Assembly (NCBI RefSeq): GCF_902493215.1
Contig: NZ_CABUOL010000006.1
Coordinates: 1-64,000, forward strand
Direction: 5' to 3'
DNA from: an uncultured Mediterranea sp.
Lineage (GTDB): Bacteria > Bacteroidota > Bacteroidia > Bacteroidales > Bacteroidaceae
DNA length: 64,000 nt
A program made the translations under genes and the position numbers. Under the pieces are notes generated by a model that did no database searches, was not told the DNA's origin, and saw only the letters and a list, made by a program, of their open reading frames with translations. Of the stretch, positions 26,815-35,763 are shown in pieces; position 1 is the first letter of the stretch, and each line of letters starts with the position of its first letter.

Positions 26815-27144
26815 ATGGATAAGATTGGGTGGATAACAAGGACAGGCGTGCTGCTCTTCGTGGCGGCATGCCTGTCTGCCTGTCGGGGCGGCACGTCGTC
26901 CGATAGGCAGAGTATTTGGAAATGCAGGCTGCTGGAGGTGGAAGGCGGTTATGGCTACGTCATCCTGCACGGGCACGACACGCTGATACGCCAGTCGTGC
27001 ATCCCCGCCATCGGCGAGCGGAAGCCTTTTGCCACGCGCGAGGATGCCCTGAAGATAGGGCACATCGTCCGCGACAAGCTGGACGCGGGCCAGTCGCCCA
27101 CGGTGAGCCGTGAGGAAGTGCGGCAGGCCTTGGACGGCGACTGA
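26815..27144 (+). CDS. DUF4907 small lipoprotein
   Basis: 109 residues with a lipoprotein signal (lipobox LSAC, Cys23). The mature part matches the DUF4907 pattern: GGYGYVILHGHDTLIRQSCIP, then KPFATREDALKIGHIV. The function is unknown. It follows the Kelch gene by 34 bp and completes the four-gene surface cluster. Confidence 0.72.
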   Translation: MDKIGWITRTGVLLFVAACLSACRGGTSSDRQSIWKCRLLEVEGGYGYVILHGHDTLIRQSCIPAIGERKPFATREDALKIGHIVRDKLDAGQSPTVSREEVRQALDGD

Positions 27145-27317
27145 GCGCATCTTTCCGCCACGAATCACCGTGTCATGTTTTCCGCTCTCCGGCCGGCAAA
27201 ATGTCGGCAAAAGCGGCTTTGGGCTGACAGCGCCTTTCCTCAGACCGTGTCAACGGGAGGGGAAAACAGGGCGCCGGCAGCCTTTTTTGATGTGAAAACG
27301 TTCGTTCAAGCGGGTCA

Positions 27318-27428
27318 AAGTGTATGTTTCCCCTCGTCAGATGGTATGTTTTCCCTCGTCAAGTTGTATGTTTTCTCTCGGGAAAAGCATTGTTTTCCGA
27401 GGGAAAAAGCAATGTTTTTCCTGCTTTC
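27318..27428. repeat. 22-bp-period intergenic repeat array, site 3 (5 units)
   Basis: Within the 543-bp gap between the convergent DUF4907 and ferredoxin genes. The G of the (A/T)TGTTT core falls at 27326, 27348, 27370, 27392 and 27414, an exact 22-bp period over five units. Units read like GTATGTTTTCCCTCGTCA and drift towards CAATGTTTTTCC. Apart from the array and the terminator at 27640-27686, I see nothing else in the gap. Confidence 0.75.
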
Positions 27429-27639
27429 GGGCTTCGGGACTTCTGCTTTCGGGCTTCCGAAGCCTTGAAGGGCGGCTTTCCGCCCCGTTTTTCTTCCAGA
27501 ATTTTTGTAAGGATTTCGCTATCGGCTTGTCGGTGAGCAGGTAAGCCCTTCCGCGATCCGTTCTTTTCCATCGGCCTTGCCTTCGGGTCGAAACAAGCGA
27601 TTCTCGGGCGGTTTGAAAATCAAAGTGTCAATCTGTCAA

Positions 27640-27686
27640 TGAAAAATGCAGAGCATCATTCGTCGTGTGATCCGATAGCTTTGCAT
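27640..27686 (-). terminator. Intrinsic terminator of the ferredoxin/oxidoreductase operon
   Basis: A 9-bp stem (27646-27654 with 27678-27686, one G-U pair) starts directly after the stop codon. On the minus strand it is followed by TTTTTC. Confidence 0.6.
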
Positions 27687-27687
27687 G

Positions 27688-28449
27688 TCAAAGATACAGT
27701 TCACATTCTTTTCGTGCAGTACACGCCTTCTTGAGCATCCTGTTTACGATGGTAAGGAGCAATCCGTTCACCTTTCTTGCCTGATGAGGACATACTGACA
27801 CACAACGCATGCATGAGATACAGGCTTTCTTGTCCACCTTCTTCGGGTTGTTTTTGTCGATGGCACCGACAGGACATCTGGAAGCACAGAGGCCGCATTC
27901 GGTACATGCTTTCGTCGCTTTAGGTACTATCCCTGCCTTTGCTGTTTTTCTGTAGGGTCTGTTGCCGGGTATGGCAGGAGTCGTGAAATCATTTTTCTTC
28001 AGTTTTTCTTTGATTTTGCCGGCAAATTCTTTCAATTGTCTGCAATCATCCTTGTCAGGTCTGTTCGCAGCATATCTATGGGCTATTGAATGTTCTGCAA
28101 TGGCTGCTATTGCCGATACGACTGAATATCCGGCCTGCTGTACAAGGTCCTGAAGTTCCACTAAAGTGTCCTCATAGGCACGATTGCCATAAACGCAAAC
28201 TATAATGGCTTTTGCACCGTTGCCCTGTATCCTTGAAATGCGTTCTGCGGCAGTGGAAGGTACTCGTCCGCTATAGGATGGGACAGCAATGATGGCTATA
28301 TCTTCATTTGTCAATGAGAATCGATGGAAATCTTCGTTACCGTTTGACAAGTCAATGTTTTGGATGTCCCGTCCCAACTCATTTGCCAGGCAGTCGGCTA
28401 CCTTCTTTGTTCCGCCGGTCGGGCTGAAAGTAATTTCATAAATGTTCAT
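27688..28449 (-). CDS. EFR1-type flavodoxin/ferredoxin fusion protein
   Basis: 253 residues. The N-terminal flavodoxin-like domain has the FMN phosphate loop FSPTGGTKK and later VPSYSGRVPSTAAERI. The C-terminal domain holds two 4Fe-4S clusters (CTECGLCASRCP and CISCMRCVSVCP). The protein should shuttle electrons between low-potential donors and an unknown acceptor. It is the last gene of a three-gene minus-strand cluster with an MDR oxidoreductase and an HxlR regulator. The cluster is AT-richer than its surroundings and may be acquired. Confidence 0.88.
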   Translation of the reverse strand: MNIYEITFSPTGGTKKVADCLANELGRDIQNIDLSNGNEDFHRFSLTNEDIAIIAVPSYSGRVPSTAAERISRIQGNGAKAIIVCVYGNRAYEDTLVELQDLVQQAGYSVVSAIAAIAEHSIAHRYAANRPDKDDCRQLKEFAGKIKEKLKKNDFTTPAIPGNRPYRKTAKAGIVPKATKACTECGLCASRCPVGAIDKNNPKKVDKKACISCMRCVSVCPHQARKVNGLLLTIVNRMLKKACTARKECELYL

Positions 28450-28510
28450 ATCTTGTATATCCTTTTTGTTGTTGTTTATTCTGCTTACTTTGCATTCATT
28501 TCTGTATCCT

Positions 28511-29515
28511 TCATTGCATCTGGATGATAATTTTTCCGTTTAGTTTTCCATTCGCCATAAGTTCAAGTGCCTCGTTTATCTGAGACAGAGAGAATATTCT
28601 TGGATCGATATCAGGCATGATCTGGTATTTTTCTACGATTTCTGTGACCTGTTTAAGCTGTTCTCCATCAGAACGGACAAACAGGAATCGGTATTCCTTG
28701 CCTTGTTTACGAGCTGTTGAATCGAATTTGCTTCCGGCAAGCGTGAACAGTAGGCTCTTTAACCATGAAAAACCATTTCGTTTTGCAAACATCCTGTTGG
28801 GAGCAGTTCTCAAACTGAGTAACCGCCCTCCTTTTTTCAAGACAGACAGCTCATGCTCAAATTCTTTTGCCCCCAACGTATCAATCACATAATCTATGTC
28901 GGAGAGGACTTCCCAATAATTTTCCTTCTTATAGTCTATGTATTGGTCAGCCCCCATTTTAATAAGTTTCTCTTTGGAACGTTCGTTCCCAGTCACGATA
29001 ACACGAAGCTCCATGGACTTTGCTATGGGTACAGCTATTTGTCCGAAACTGCCAGAAGCACCTGTGATGAGAAGTGTCTTTCCAGGCTTGACTTCAAGTT
29101 CTTCAACAAGTCCCTGATAGGCTGTAAGACCTGCCAATGGTATTGCGGCTGCAGTTGTAAATTCATAACCCGAAGGCATTTTAGCCAGTGCTTCATGGTC
29201 AACGGTGACGTATTCGGCAAAGGCTCCTATTTTCTTTATGGGAAGCCGTGTATAAACCCAGTCACCCACATGAAAGTCTTTTACGTTATTCCCTACCTTT
29301 TCCACTGTACCTGAACATTCATTTCCCAATGTAAGAGGCATTTTGTAATCCTGTATCAGCCTCACGCTTCCTGTCAGCTGAAGAATTTCCAACGGATTTA
29401 CAGCAGCAGCCATAACCTTCAGAAGAACTTCATTGTCATTTGGTTCTGGAATAAGAACTTCATTTACGGAAACTTTGATTTCCTTTGAATATTTCTTGAT
29501 TTGCGCAGCTTTCAT
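28511..29515 (-). CDS. NADP-dependent zinc-type alcohol dehydrogenase / quinone oxidoreductase family (MDR)
   Basis: 334 residues. A GroES-like N-terminal domain (NEVLLKVMAAAVNPLEI, GNECSGTVEKVGNNV) is followed by a Rossmann domain with TLLITGASGSFGQIAVPIAK. The catalytic zinc ligands of true alcohol dehydrogenases are absent, placing it with quinone oxidoreductase-like MDR proteins. It probably reduces quinones or reactive carbonyls with NADPH, a role that fits HxlR control. It sits 28 bp behind the HxlR gene. Confidence 0.85.
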   Translation of the reverse strand: MKAAQIKKYSKEIKVSVNEVLIPEPNDNEVLLKVMAAAVNPLEILQLTGSVRLIQDYKMPLTLGNECSGTVEKVGNNVKDFHVGDWVYTRLPIKKIGAFAEYVTVDHEALAKMPSGYEFTTAAAIPLAGLTAYQGLVEELEVKPGKTLLITGASGSFGQIAVPIAKSMELRVIVTGNERSKEKLIKMGADQYIDYKKENYWEVLSDIDYVIDTLGAKEFEHELSVLKKGGRLLSLRTAPNRMFAKRNGFSWLKSLLFTLAGSKFDSTARKQGKEYRFLFVRSDGEQLKQVTEIVEKYQIMPDIDPRIFSLSQINEALELMANGKLNGKIIIQMQ

Positions 29516-29543
29516 TTGATGTCGTCATTGAGTATTAAGACAA

Positions 29544-29924
29544 TTAATCATTAGTGGAAGTTTTCTTTTTACGATCGCTCATAATATCATCCATATTGTC
29601 GACAGACCATTGGAGTAGCGAATCGAGAACAGGCTTCAATGATTTTGTTCTTTCTGTAAGGGCGTATTCTACTCTTGGCGGAATCTCCGAGAATATTGTT
29701 CTCGTGACATATCCGTCTTCCTCCAATGTGCGGAGTGTCATTGTCAACATTCTTTGTGATATGTCAGGCATTTGTTGTTTCAGTTCCATAAAACGCATGC
29801 TTTCTTTGCCTGACCTGTCCAAAATATAAATTGCGAGCAATGCCCATTTGTCACATAGCCTTGCTATGATATTCCTCACTGGGCAACTGGGAAACATAGC
29901 ATCTTGAATGGTAGATCTTTTCAT
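29544..29924 (-). CDS. HxlR-family transcriptional regulator
   Basis: 126 residues, a single winged-helix domain of the HxlR/DUF24 type. The family signature CPVRNIIARLCDKWALLAI includes the N-terminal Cys that senses thiol or carbonyl stress in studied members (YodB, HypR). Then come FMELKQQMPDISQRMLTMTLRTLEEDGYV and the wing. It is first in its operon and probably controls its own promoter and the MDR and ferredoxin genes. Confidence 0.9.
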   Translation of the reverse strand: MKRSTIQDAMFPSCPVRNIIARLCDKWALLAIYILDRSGKESMRFMELKQQMPDISQRMLTMTLRTLEEDGYVTRTIFSEIPPRVEYALTERTKSLKPVLDSLLQWSVDNMDDIMSDRKKKTSTND

Positions 29925-29959
29925 AAATTGTGATAAAACTATCTGTTTCTGATAAATTG

Positions 29960-30018
29960 TACCAAGTATTATATTTCAGTGTACAAAGATATGCTACATA
30001 CTTTAAATTACCAAGTAT
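29960..30018 (-). promoter_or_regulatory. HxlR operon promoter flanked by two identical 10-bp repeats
   Basis: A -7 element (TATCTTTG on the minus strand, 29984-29991) lies between two copies of TACCAAGTAT at 29960-29969 and 30009-30018. Each copy contains TAC-N3-GTA symmetry, like operators of HxlR proteins. One copy would sit downstream of the start site and one near or above -33. Confidence 0.5.
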
Positions 30019-30118
30019 ATTTTTTATATTAATGTAAGACTGAAAAAAATCAATAAAATACCTATTGGCTTATTCAGAATTCACGTTATATTTGTAGCAA
30101 CATTAAATCAAGACCATT

Positions 30119-32017
30119 ATGCACAACAAGATTGCCTTTCTGACGGTAGCCGCAGCCCTGTGGTTGGCCGCCTCGTGCACGCAACGGGACAAATGCGTGG
30201 AGAACCCCCTGATTGAGTCGGCCAACACCATGACGCTCGACATTTCCAAGGTAGAACTGAGCGACACGGCCACCGTGCTCCATACGGATGCCTATTTCCG
30301 TCCGGGCTATTGGATCAAGATCACTTCCGAATCCTACCTGCTGGCCGACGGCAAGCGTTACGCCCTGACCGGCACGCAGGGCATCGAGGCCGATTCGCTC
30401 TTCTGGATGCCCAAGTCGGGCGAGGCTTCTTTCCAGCTGACCTTCGAACCGCTGCCGCGCGGAACGCGCTCGTTCGATTTCATCGAGGGCGATTGCGAGG
30501 ATTGCTTCAAACTGTTCGGCATCGACCTGACGGGCAAGAAGGCCTTCGACCGCCCGGCCGATGTTCCTGCCGACGTTGTTCGTGCTTCGGAAACCGCCCC
30601 CGATGCCGTGCCCGAACCTCAGTTCAAGGTGGGCGAGACGGTGGTACACATGCACCTTTCGGGCTATCGGAAGGAGCTGACCAAGGAAGCCAATATTTAC
30701 CTCAATACGCTGATGAACGGCCAGCAGCCCTATACAGCCGCCATCGACTCTGCAACGGGTAGGGCCGAATTCAAGTTCTGGCAATACGGACCTGCACAGG
30801 CTTTGGTCAGCGTAGGCATGGTAAATGGACAAATATGGCTGGCGCCGGGCGAGGAGATAGACCTCTACGTGGATATGCGGCGTAGCGGGCAGTATATTCT
30901 GAAGCGTCGGGCTGAAAAGAAACAGTTGCCGGCATTCGAGAGCATTCCCTTCTGTTACTTCTCGGGCACATACGCGGGCCTGTCGGCGCCGTCTTTGTAT
31001 TCGGATAAGTATTATGGTATGAACTTATATACAGGTGAGTTTGCCGACTACAAGATGACGGCTGCCGAATACACACAGCATGTCATCGGCCGTTATCAGG
31101 CCCTCTCGGACAGCATCGCCCAAAGCAAGCTGCCGCCCGCAGGCAAGGAACTGGCCTTGATCAATCTGAAGCAGGAGGCGGTCGAAGCCATGGCACAAGG
31201 CGACTTCTTCCGCGAACACAATTACAGAAGCGTACATAACCAGTGGGACCGCTCCACACCTCTGGACCTCAAAATCGACCCGCTGACGGCTGAGAACCGT
31301 GCGGAGCTGTGCAAGCTCTTCTCCATTGCCGACCCCAAGTTGCTGATGGGGCAGCATGCGATGGAGTATGCATCGGCTGTAGCTAATCCCCGAATCGCAT
31401 GGCCCAAGGAAGCGGGTCTGGAAGGTACTTTCGCTTCCGAACTGAAGCTGGCGTTGCCTCTGGTACAGAAAGCCTCGAACGCCGCCCTCACCGAAGCCGA
31501 CCTGAAGACGCTGGACGGCGTACAGAACCCCTTCTGGCGCGAAGCCTTGCTGAAGATGCAGGAGAACACGCAGGCTCTGCTCAAGGCTGTCGAAGGGAAA
31601 GCCGTCATCGAGCAGACGCCCGACGTGCCTGTGGAGAAGCTCTTCGACGCCATCATCGCCCCCCACAAGGGCAAGGTCATCCTCGTGGACTTCTGGAATA
31701 CCTGGTGCGCGCCCTGCCGTATGGCCATCAAGGCCAACGAGCCGCTGAAGGACGGCGAGTTGAAGAGTGACAACCTGGTGTGGATCTACATCGCCAACCA
31801 GACCTCCCCGCTCGTCAAGTACAAGGAGATGATACCCGGCATCAAGGGCAAGCACTACCGCCTCACCGACAAGCAGTGGGCTTACCTTTGCGACAAGTTC
31901 AAGATAGACGGCATCCCCTCGTATGTGCTGGTGGACAAGCAGGGCAAGTACGGCCTCCGCAACGACTTCCGCGACCACGGGAAGATGAAGGATACGTTGA
32001 AGGGAATGATTGAATAA
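30119..32017 (+). CDS. TlpA-like thioredoxin-fold lipoprotein
   Basis: 632 residues, much longer than a plain TlpA. A lipoprotein signal (lipobox AASC, Cys20) is followed by about 480 residues of mixed beta and helical domains of unknown fold. A C-terminal TlpA/ResA-like thioredoxin domain (about 505-632) has the active site WCAPC (C530 and C533) and the cis-Pro segment GIPSYVLVDK. It should act as a membrane-attached thiol-disulfide reductase in the periplasm. Such large two-part proteins are common in Bacteroidetes, but the partner is unknown. lpdA follows 28 bp downstream. Confidence 0.88.
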   Translation: MHNKIAFLTVAAALWLAASCTQRDKCVENPLIESANTMTLDISKVELSDTATVLHTDAYFRPGYWIKITSESYLLADGKRYALTGTQGIEADSLFWMPKSGEASFQLTFEPLPRGTRSFDFIEGDCEDCFKLFGIDLTGKKAFDRPADVPADVVRASETAPDAVPEPQFKVGETVVHMHLSGYRKELTKEANIYLNTLMNGQQPYTAAIDSATGRAEFKFWQYGPAQALVSVGMVNGQIWLAPGEEIDLYVDMRRSGQYILKRRAEKKQLPAFESIPFCYFSGTYAGLSAPSLYSDKYYGMNLYTGEFADYKMTAAEYTQHVIGRYQALSDSIAQSKLPPAGKELALINLKQEAVEAMAQGDFFREHNYRSVHNQWDRSTPLDLKIDPLTAENRAELCKLFSIADPKLLMGQHAMEYASAVANPRIAWPKEAGLEGTFASELKLALPLVQKASNAALTEADLKTLDGVQNPFWREALLKMQENTQALLKAVEGKAVIEQTPDVPVEKLFDAIIAPHKGKVILVDFWNTWCAPCRMAIKANEPLKDGELKSDNLVWIYIANQTSPLVKYKEMIPGIKGKHYRLTDKQWAYLCDKFKIDGIPSYVLVDKQGKYGLRNDFRDHGKMKDTLKGMIE

Positions 32018-32045
32018 TCCTCTATATAAATTAAAGAATAACACC

Positions 32046-33395
32046 ATGGAAAGATATCAAGTTGCCATTATCGGCGGAGGCCCTGCGGGCTATACCGCCG
32101 CCGAAGCTGCCGGACGGGCAGGACTGAGCGTTGTGCTCTTCGAGAAAAACAGCCTGGGGGGCGTCTGCCTGAACGAGGGCTGCATCCCCACCAAGACGTT
32201 GTTGTATTCGGCCAAGACCTACGACGGTGCGCGCCATGCGTCGAAGTATGCCGTATCGGCCGAGAACGTGGGCTTCGACCTGCCCAAAATCATCGCCCGC
32301 AAGCAGAAGGTGGTGCGCAAGCTGGTGCTGGGCGTCAAGGCCAAGCTGACGGCCCACAATGTAAAGATCGTGACAGGCACGGCCGAAGTGGTGGACAAGA
32401 ACCACGTGCGCTGCGGCGAAGAGGTGTATGAGTGCGACAACCTGCTGCTCTGCACGGGCTCGGAAACGTTCATTCCGCCCATTGCAGGCGTGGACACCGT
32501 GCCCTACTGGACGCATCGCGACGCGCTCGACAACAAGGAGCTGCCCCAGTCGCTGGCCATCATCGGCGGCGGAGTCATCGGCATGGAGTTCGCCTCGTTC
32601 TTCAACAGCCTGGGCGTACAGGTGACGGTCATCGAGATGGTGGACGAGATACTGGGCGGCATGGACAAGGAACTCGCCGCCCTCCTGCGGGCCGACTATG
32701 CCAAGCGCGGCGTGAAATTCATGCTCAGCACGAAGGTCGTTTCGCTGGCCGTGGCTGAAGGCGGGCAGGTACAGGTGGGTTATGAGAATGCCGAGGGTGC
32801 AGGCTCCGTCGTGGCCGAGCGGTTGCTGATGAGCGTGGGCCGCCGCCCCGTAACGAAAGGCTTCGGGCTGGAGAACCTCGACCTGCAGAAGACCGAGCGC
32901 GGCAGCATCGTGGTGGACGAACACATGCAGACCTCCCTACCCGGCGTCTATGTCTGTGGCGACCTGACGGGCTTCTCGCTCCTGGCGCATACCGCCGTGC
33001 GCGAGGCCGAAGTGGCCGTGAACCACATCGCAGGCAAGGAAGACGCGATGAGCTACCGCGCCATCCCCGGCGTGGTATATACCAATCCCGAGATTGCGGG
33101 TGTGGGCGAGACGGAAGAGTCGTTGCAACGGAAAGGTATTGCTTGCCGTGTGGTCAAGCTGCCTATGGCCTATAGCGGCCGCTTCGTAGCCGAGAACGAG
33201 GGTGTGAACGGCCTCTGCAAGCTTATCCTGGCCGAGGACGACACCATTCTGGGAGCACATGTGCTGGGCAATCCCGCCAGCGAGATCATCACCCTGGCCG
33301 GCATGGCCGTCGAGCTGAAGCTCAAAGCTGAGGAATGGAAGAGGGTAGTCTTCCCGCATCCCACGGTGGGTGAGATTTTCCGTGAAGCGTTGTAA
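32046..33395 (+). CDS. lpdA: Dihydrolipoyl dehydrogenase
   Basis: 449 residues from the ATG at 32046 (MERYQVAIIGGGPAGY). FAD enzyme that re-oxidises the dihydrolipoyl group of 2-oxoacid dehydrogenase complexes or the glycine cleavage H-protein. It has the FAD motif GGGPAGYTAAEAAGRAG, the redox disulfide GGVCLNEGCIPTK, the NAD motif GGGVIGMEFA, CGDLTG, and the C-terminal dimer motif HPTVGE. No other complex subunits are adjacent. An alternative start at 32010 overlaps the upstream gene and is unlikely. Confidence 0.93.
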   Translation: MERYQVAIIGGGPAGYTAAEAAGRAGLSVVLFEKNSLGGVCLNEGCIPTKTLLYSAKTYDGARHASKYAVSAENVGFDLPKIIARKQKVVRKLVLGVKAKLTAHNVKIVTGTAEVVDKNHVRCGEEVYECDNLLLCTGSETFIPPIAGVDTVPYWTHRDALDNKELPQSLAIIGGGVIGMEFASFFNSLGVQVTVIEMVDEILGGMDKELAALLRADYAKRGVKFMLSTKVVSLAVAEGGQVQVGYENAEGAGSVVAERLLMSVGRRPVTKGFGLENLDLQKTERGSIVVDEHMQTSLPGVYVCGDLTGFSLLAHTAVREAEVAVNHIAGKEDAMSYRAIPGVVYTNPEIAGVGETEESLQRKGIACRVVKLPMAYSGRFVAENEGVNGLCKLILAEDDTILGAHVLGNPASEIITLAGMAVELKLKAEEWKRVVFPHPTVGEIFREAL

Positions 33396-33399
33396 TTGG

Positions 33400-33472
33400 G
33401 GGCACCACAGAGGACACAGAGTTGCACAGAGGAAGATTCAAAACTTGGTGGAACTCTGTGTCATCCGTGCCC
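33400..33472. repeat. Long inverted repeat of the CACAGAGGACACAGAG type
   Basis: Left arm 33400-33423 (containing CACAGAGGACACAGAGTT) and right arm 33452-33472 (AACTCTGTGTCATCCGTGCC) pair with few mismatches across a 28-base loop. It fills most of the gap between lpdA and dacB. Similar elements recur between genes in many unrelated bacteria. No U-run follows, so it is not a plain terminator. Confidence 0.6.
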
Positions 33473-33499
33473 AAGATATAATATTCAATTCCTAAACTG

Positions 33500-34969
33500 A
33501 TGAATATGTTTTGGAGATTATTGGTATGGGCGGTCCTGCTGGGACCGCTTTCTTTTGTCTGCGCACAGGCCGACAGCCTATTGCGCGCACGCATCGACAC
33601 AATTGTGAAGCACGACCTGCCGCTGGGCGGCAACGCGGGTATCTGTATCTACGACCTGACGGCCGGACGTACACTCTACGAACACCAGGCCGACAAGCTG
33701 TCGCGGCCTGCTTCGACCATGAAGATGATGACGGCCATCACGACACTGGCCCAGCCGGGCGCCATGGAGCCTTTCCGCACGGAGCTGTGGACTACAGGCC
33801 GCGTGGTGGGTGATACACTGAAGGGAGATCTCTACGTGGTGGGCGGCTTCGACCCCGAGTTTGATACGGACGACCTGGAGGAGCTCATCAGTGGCCTGAC
33901 GAAGCGGGGCATCCGCATGGTGGACGGCCGCATCGTGGGCGACGTGTCGATGAAGGACTCGCTCTACTGGGGATTGGGCTGGCTGTGGGACGACGCTCCG
34001 GCTCCTTATCAGCCCTACCTCTCGCCACTGATGCTGAACAAGGGCGTGCTCCAGCTGTCCATCCTGCCCGCCGAGCGGGGACTCTCGGCGCTGGTCATCG
34101 GCAACCCTTCTTCCTCTTATTATACGATAGAGAACCACACGCGCAGCCACTGGCCCGCCGCGGGACCGCTGCGCGTGGCGCGCAACTGGATGGAGAACGG
34201 TAACTGCATCACCCTGCAAGGCAATGTGCGGGCGGCAGAGGGGCGCTCGTTCAGCCTTTTCGACTCGGGCCGCATGTTCATGCATGTCTTTGTGGAGCGG
34301 CTGCTGGAGGCGGGCATCCGCTGTACAGCCGTCATAGACAGCACTCGGGCGGGCATCGAGGCGGCCTACTGCTTTGGCGAGCTGCCCCGCACGAAGGCAT
34401 GTACGAAGCTGGCTACACACGAGACGCCCCTGCAGGCCGTGCTCGACGAGATGCTCAAGGAGAGCGACAACCTGAACGCCGAAGCCATGCTCTGCCGGGC
34501 GGGCGTGCTGGCTACGGGCGGCAAGAAGCGGGTGTCGGCCCGGGACGGGCTGGACGCCATGCGGGCCTTGATCAAGCGCGTCGGGCTGAACCCGAAGCAC
34601 TACAGCCTAGCCGACGGGTGCGGCCTGTCGCACTACGACTACCTCTCGCCCGAGCTGCTTGTGGCCATGCTCCGCTATGCCTACTCGCGCAGTGACATCT
34701 TCTCGCCGCTCTACAAGGCCCTGCCCGTGAGTGGGGTGGACGGCACGCTGAAGTACCGCATGGGCTACGGCACGCCCGCTTTCCGGCAGGTACATGCCAA
34801 GACCGGCTCCTATACGGGCATCAATGCCTTGGCCGGCTACCTGAAGACCACGGAGGGGCATTGGGTGGCCTTCGCCATCATGACGCAGAACGTGCTTTTG
34901 GGCCGCCAGGCACGGGCCTTTCAGGATGCCGTGTGTCTGGAGGTGGTGAAGGCTTCCATCCGGAAATAA
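33500..34969 (+). CDS. dacB: D-alanyl-D-alanine carboxypeptidase/endopeptidase (PBP4)
   Basis: 489 residues with a signal peptide (1-22, FVCAQA). The peptidase S13 / class C penicillin-binding fold shows all three active-site motifs: S72-T-M-K75, S322-D-N324 and K434-T-G436. A large insertion between the first two motifs is usual for the family. It trims pentapeptides or cleaves cross-links in periplasmic peptidoglycan. It is convergent with trpA, with three bases between the stops. Confidence 0.93.
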   Translation: MNMFWRLLVWAVLLGPLSFVCAQADSLLRARIDTIVKHDLPLGGNAGICIYDLTAGRTLYEHQADKLSRPASTMKMMTAITTLAQPGAMEPFRTELWTTGRVVGDTLKGDLYVVGGFDPEFDTDDLEELISGLTKRGIRMVDGRIVGDVSMKDSLYWGLGWLWDDAPAPYQPYLSPLMLNKGVLQLSILPAERGLSALVIGNPSSSYYTIENHTRSHWPAAGPLRVARNWMENGNCITLQGNVRAAEGRSFSLFDSGRMFMHVFVERLLEAGIRCTAVIDSTRAGIEAAYCFGELPRTKACTKLATHETPLQAVLDEMLKESDNLNAEAMLCRAGVLATGGKKRVSARDGLDAMRALIKRVGLNPKHYSLADGCGLSHYDYLSPELLVAMLRYAYSRSDIFSPLYKALPVSGVDGTLKYRMGYGTPAFRQVHAKTGSYTGINALAGYLKTTEGHWVAFAIMTQNVLLGRQARAFQDAVCLEVVKASIRK

Positions 34970-34972
34970 GAA

Positions 34973-35752
34973 CTAATCCTTTGTCAACGCTTCCTTCAGC
35001 CGGGCGATGGCCAGAGCCGCATCGCCCCCGGCCTCGCTGAGCAGGGTGACGAACCGGCTGCCGATGATGGCGCCCGACGAGGCCCCGCAGGCTGCCTCGA
35101 ACGTAGCCTTGTTGGAGATGCCGAAGCCCACCAGCCGCGGATGCTTCAGGCCCAGGCTGTCGATGCGGCGGAAGTAGGCCTGCTTCTGCTCGTCGAACGA
35201 ACGCTGGGCTCCCGTCACGGCGGCCGACGACACCATGTAGATGAAGCCTCCCGTGTGCCGGTCGATTTCGCGCACCCGTTCGTCGCTCGTCTCGGGCGTG
35301 ACGAGCATCACTACGTGCAGGCCGTAGCGTTCGGCCGTGGTCTGGTAGTGCTCGCGGTATTCGCGCAGGGGCAGGTCGGGGATGATGAGGCCGTCGATGT
35401 CGCACGCCCGGCAGCGCTGGCAGAAGGCCTCGAAGCCGAACTGGAGGATGGGGTTGAGGTAGCCCATCAGCAGCAGGGGGATGTGTACCGTGCGGCGGAT
35501 GTCGGCCAGCTGGTCGAAGAGGCGGCGCAGGGTCATACCATTGCGCAGCGCGGTGGTGGCGGCCTGCTGGATGACGGGGCCGTCGGCCAGGGGGTCGCTG
35601 AAGGGGATGCCTATCTCAATCATGTCCACGCCTGCGTCCTGCAGGGCCTGGATGGTGGCGGCAGTGCCGTCGGGGGTGGGGCAGCCGGCACAGAAGTAGA
35701 TGGAGAGGATGCGGCTGCTCTTGGTCTGGAAAAGTTGGTCTATACGGTTCAT
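34973..35752 (-). CDS. trpA: Tryptophan synthase alpha subunit
   Basis: 259 residues. It cleaves indole-3-glycerol phosphate to indole and glyceraldehyde-3-phosphate, passing indole to TrpB. The signature MIEIGIPFSDPLADGPVIQQA carries the catalytic Glu, and the second catalytic Asp region is GLIIPDLPL. The phosphate-binding GFGISNKA segment is present. It is the last gene of the trp operon, 11 bp behind trpD. Confidence 0.96.
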   Translation of the reverse strand: MNRIDQLFQTKSSRILSIYFCAGCPTPDGTAATIQALQDAGVDMIEIGIPFSDPLADGPVIQQAATTALRNGMTLRRLFDQLADIRRTVHIPLLLMGYLNPILQFGFEAFCQRCRACDIDGLIIPDLPLREYREHYQTTAERYGLHVVMLVTPETSDERVREIDRHTGGFIYMVSSAAVTGAQRSFDEQKQAYFRRIDSLGLKHPRLVGFGISNKATFEAACGASSGAIIGSRFVTLLSEAGGDAALAIARLKEALTKD

Positions 35753-35763
35753 GGTTTTCTTGT

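Noticed and set aside
27318..27428. CRISPR array
   Set aside because: Units are 22 bp in total, degenerate, without repeat/spacer alternation, and no cas gene is present.
27145..27640. Small genes in the gap after DUF4907
   Set aside because: Short open frames overlap the 22-bp array and have no start signals, domains or plausible composition.
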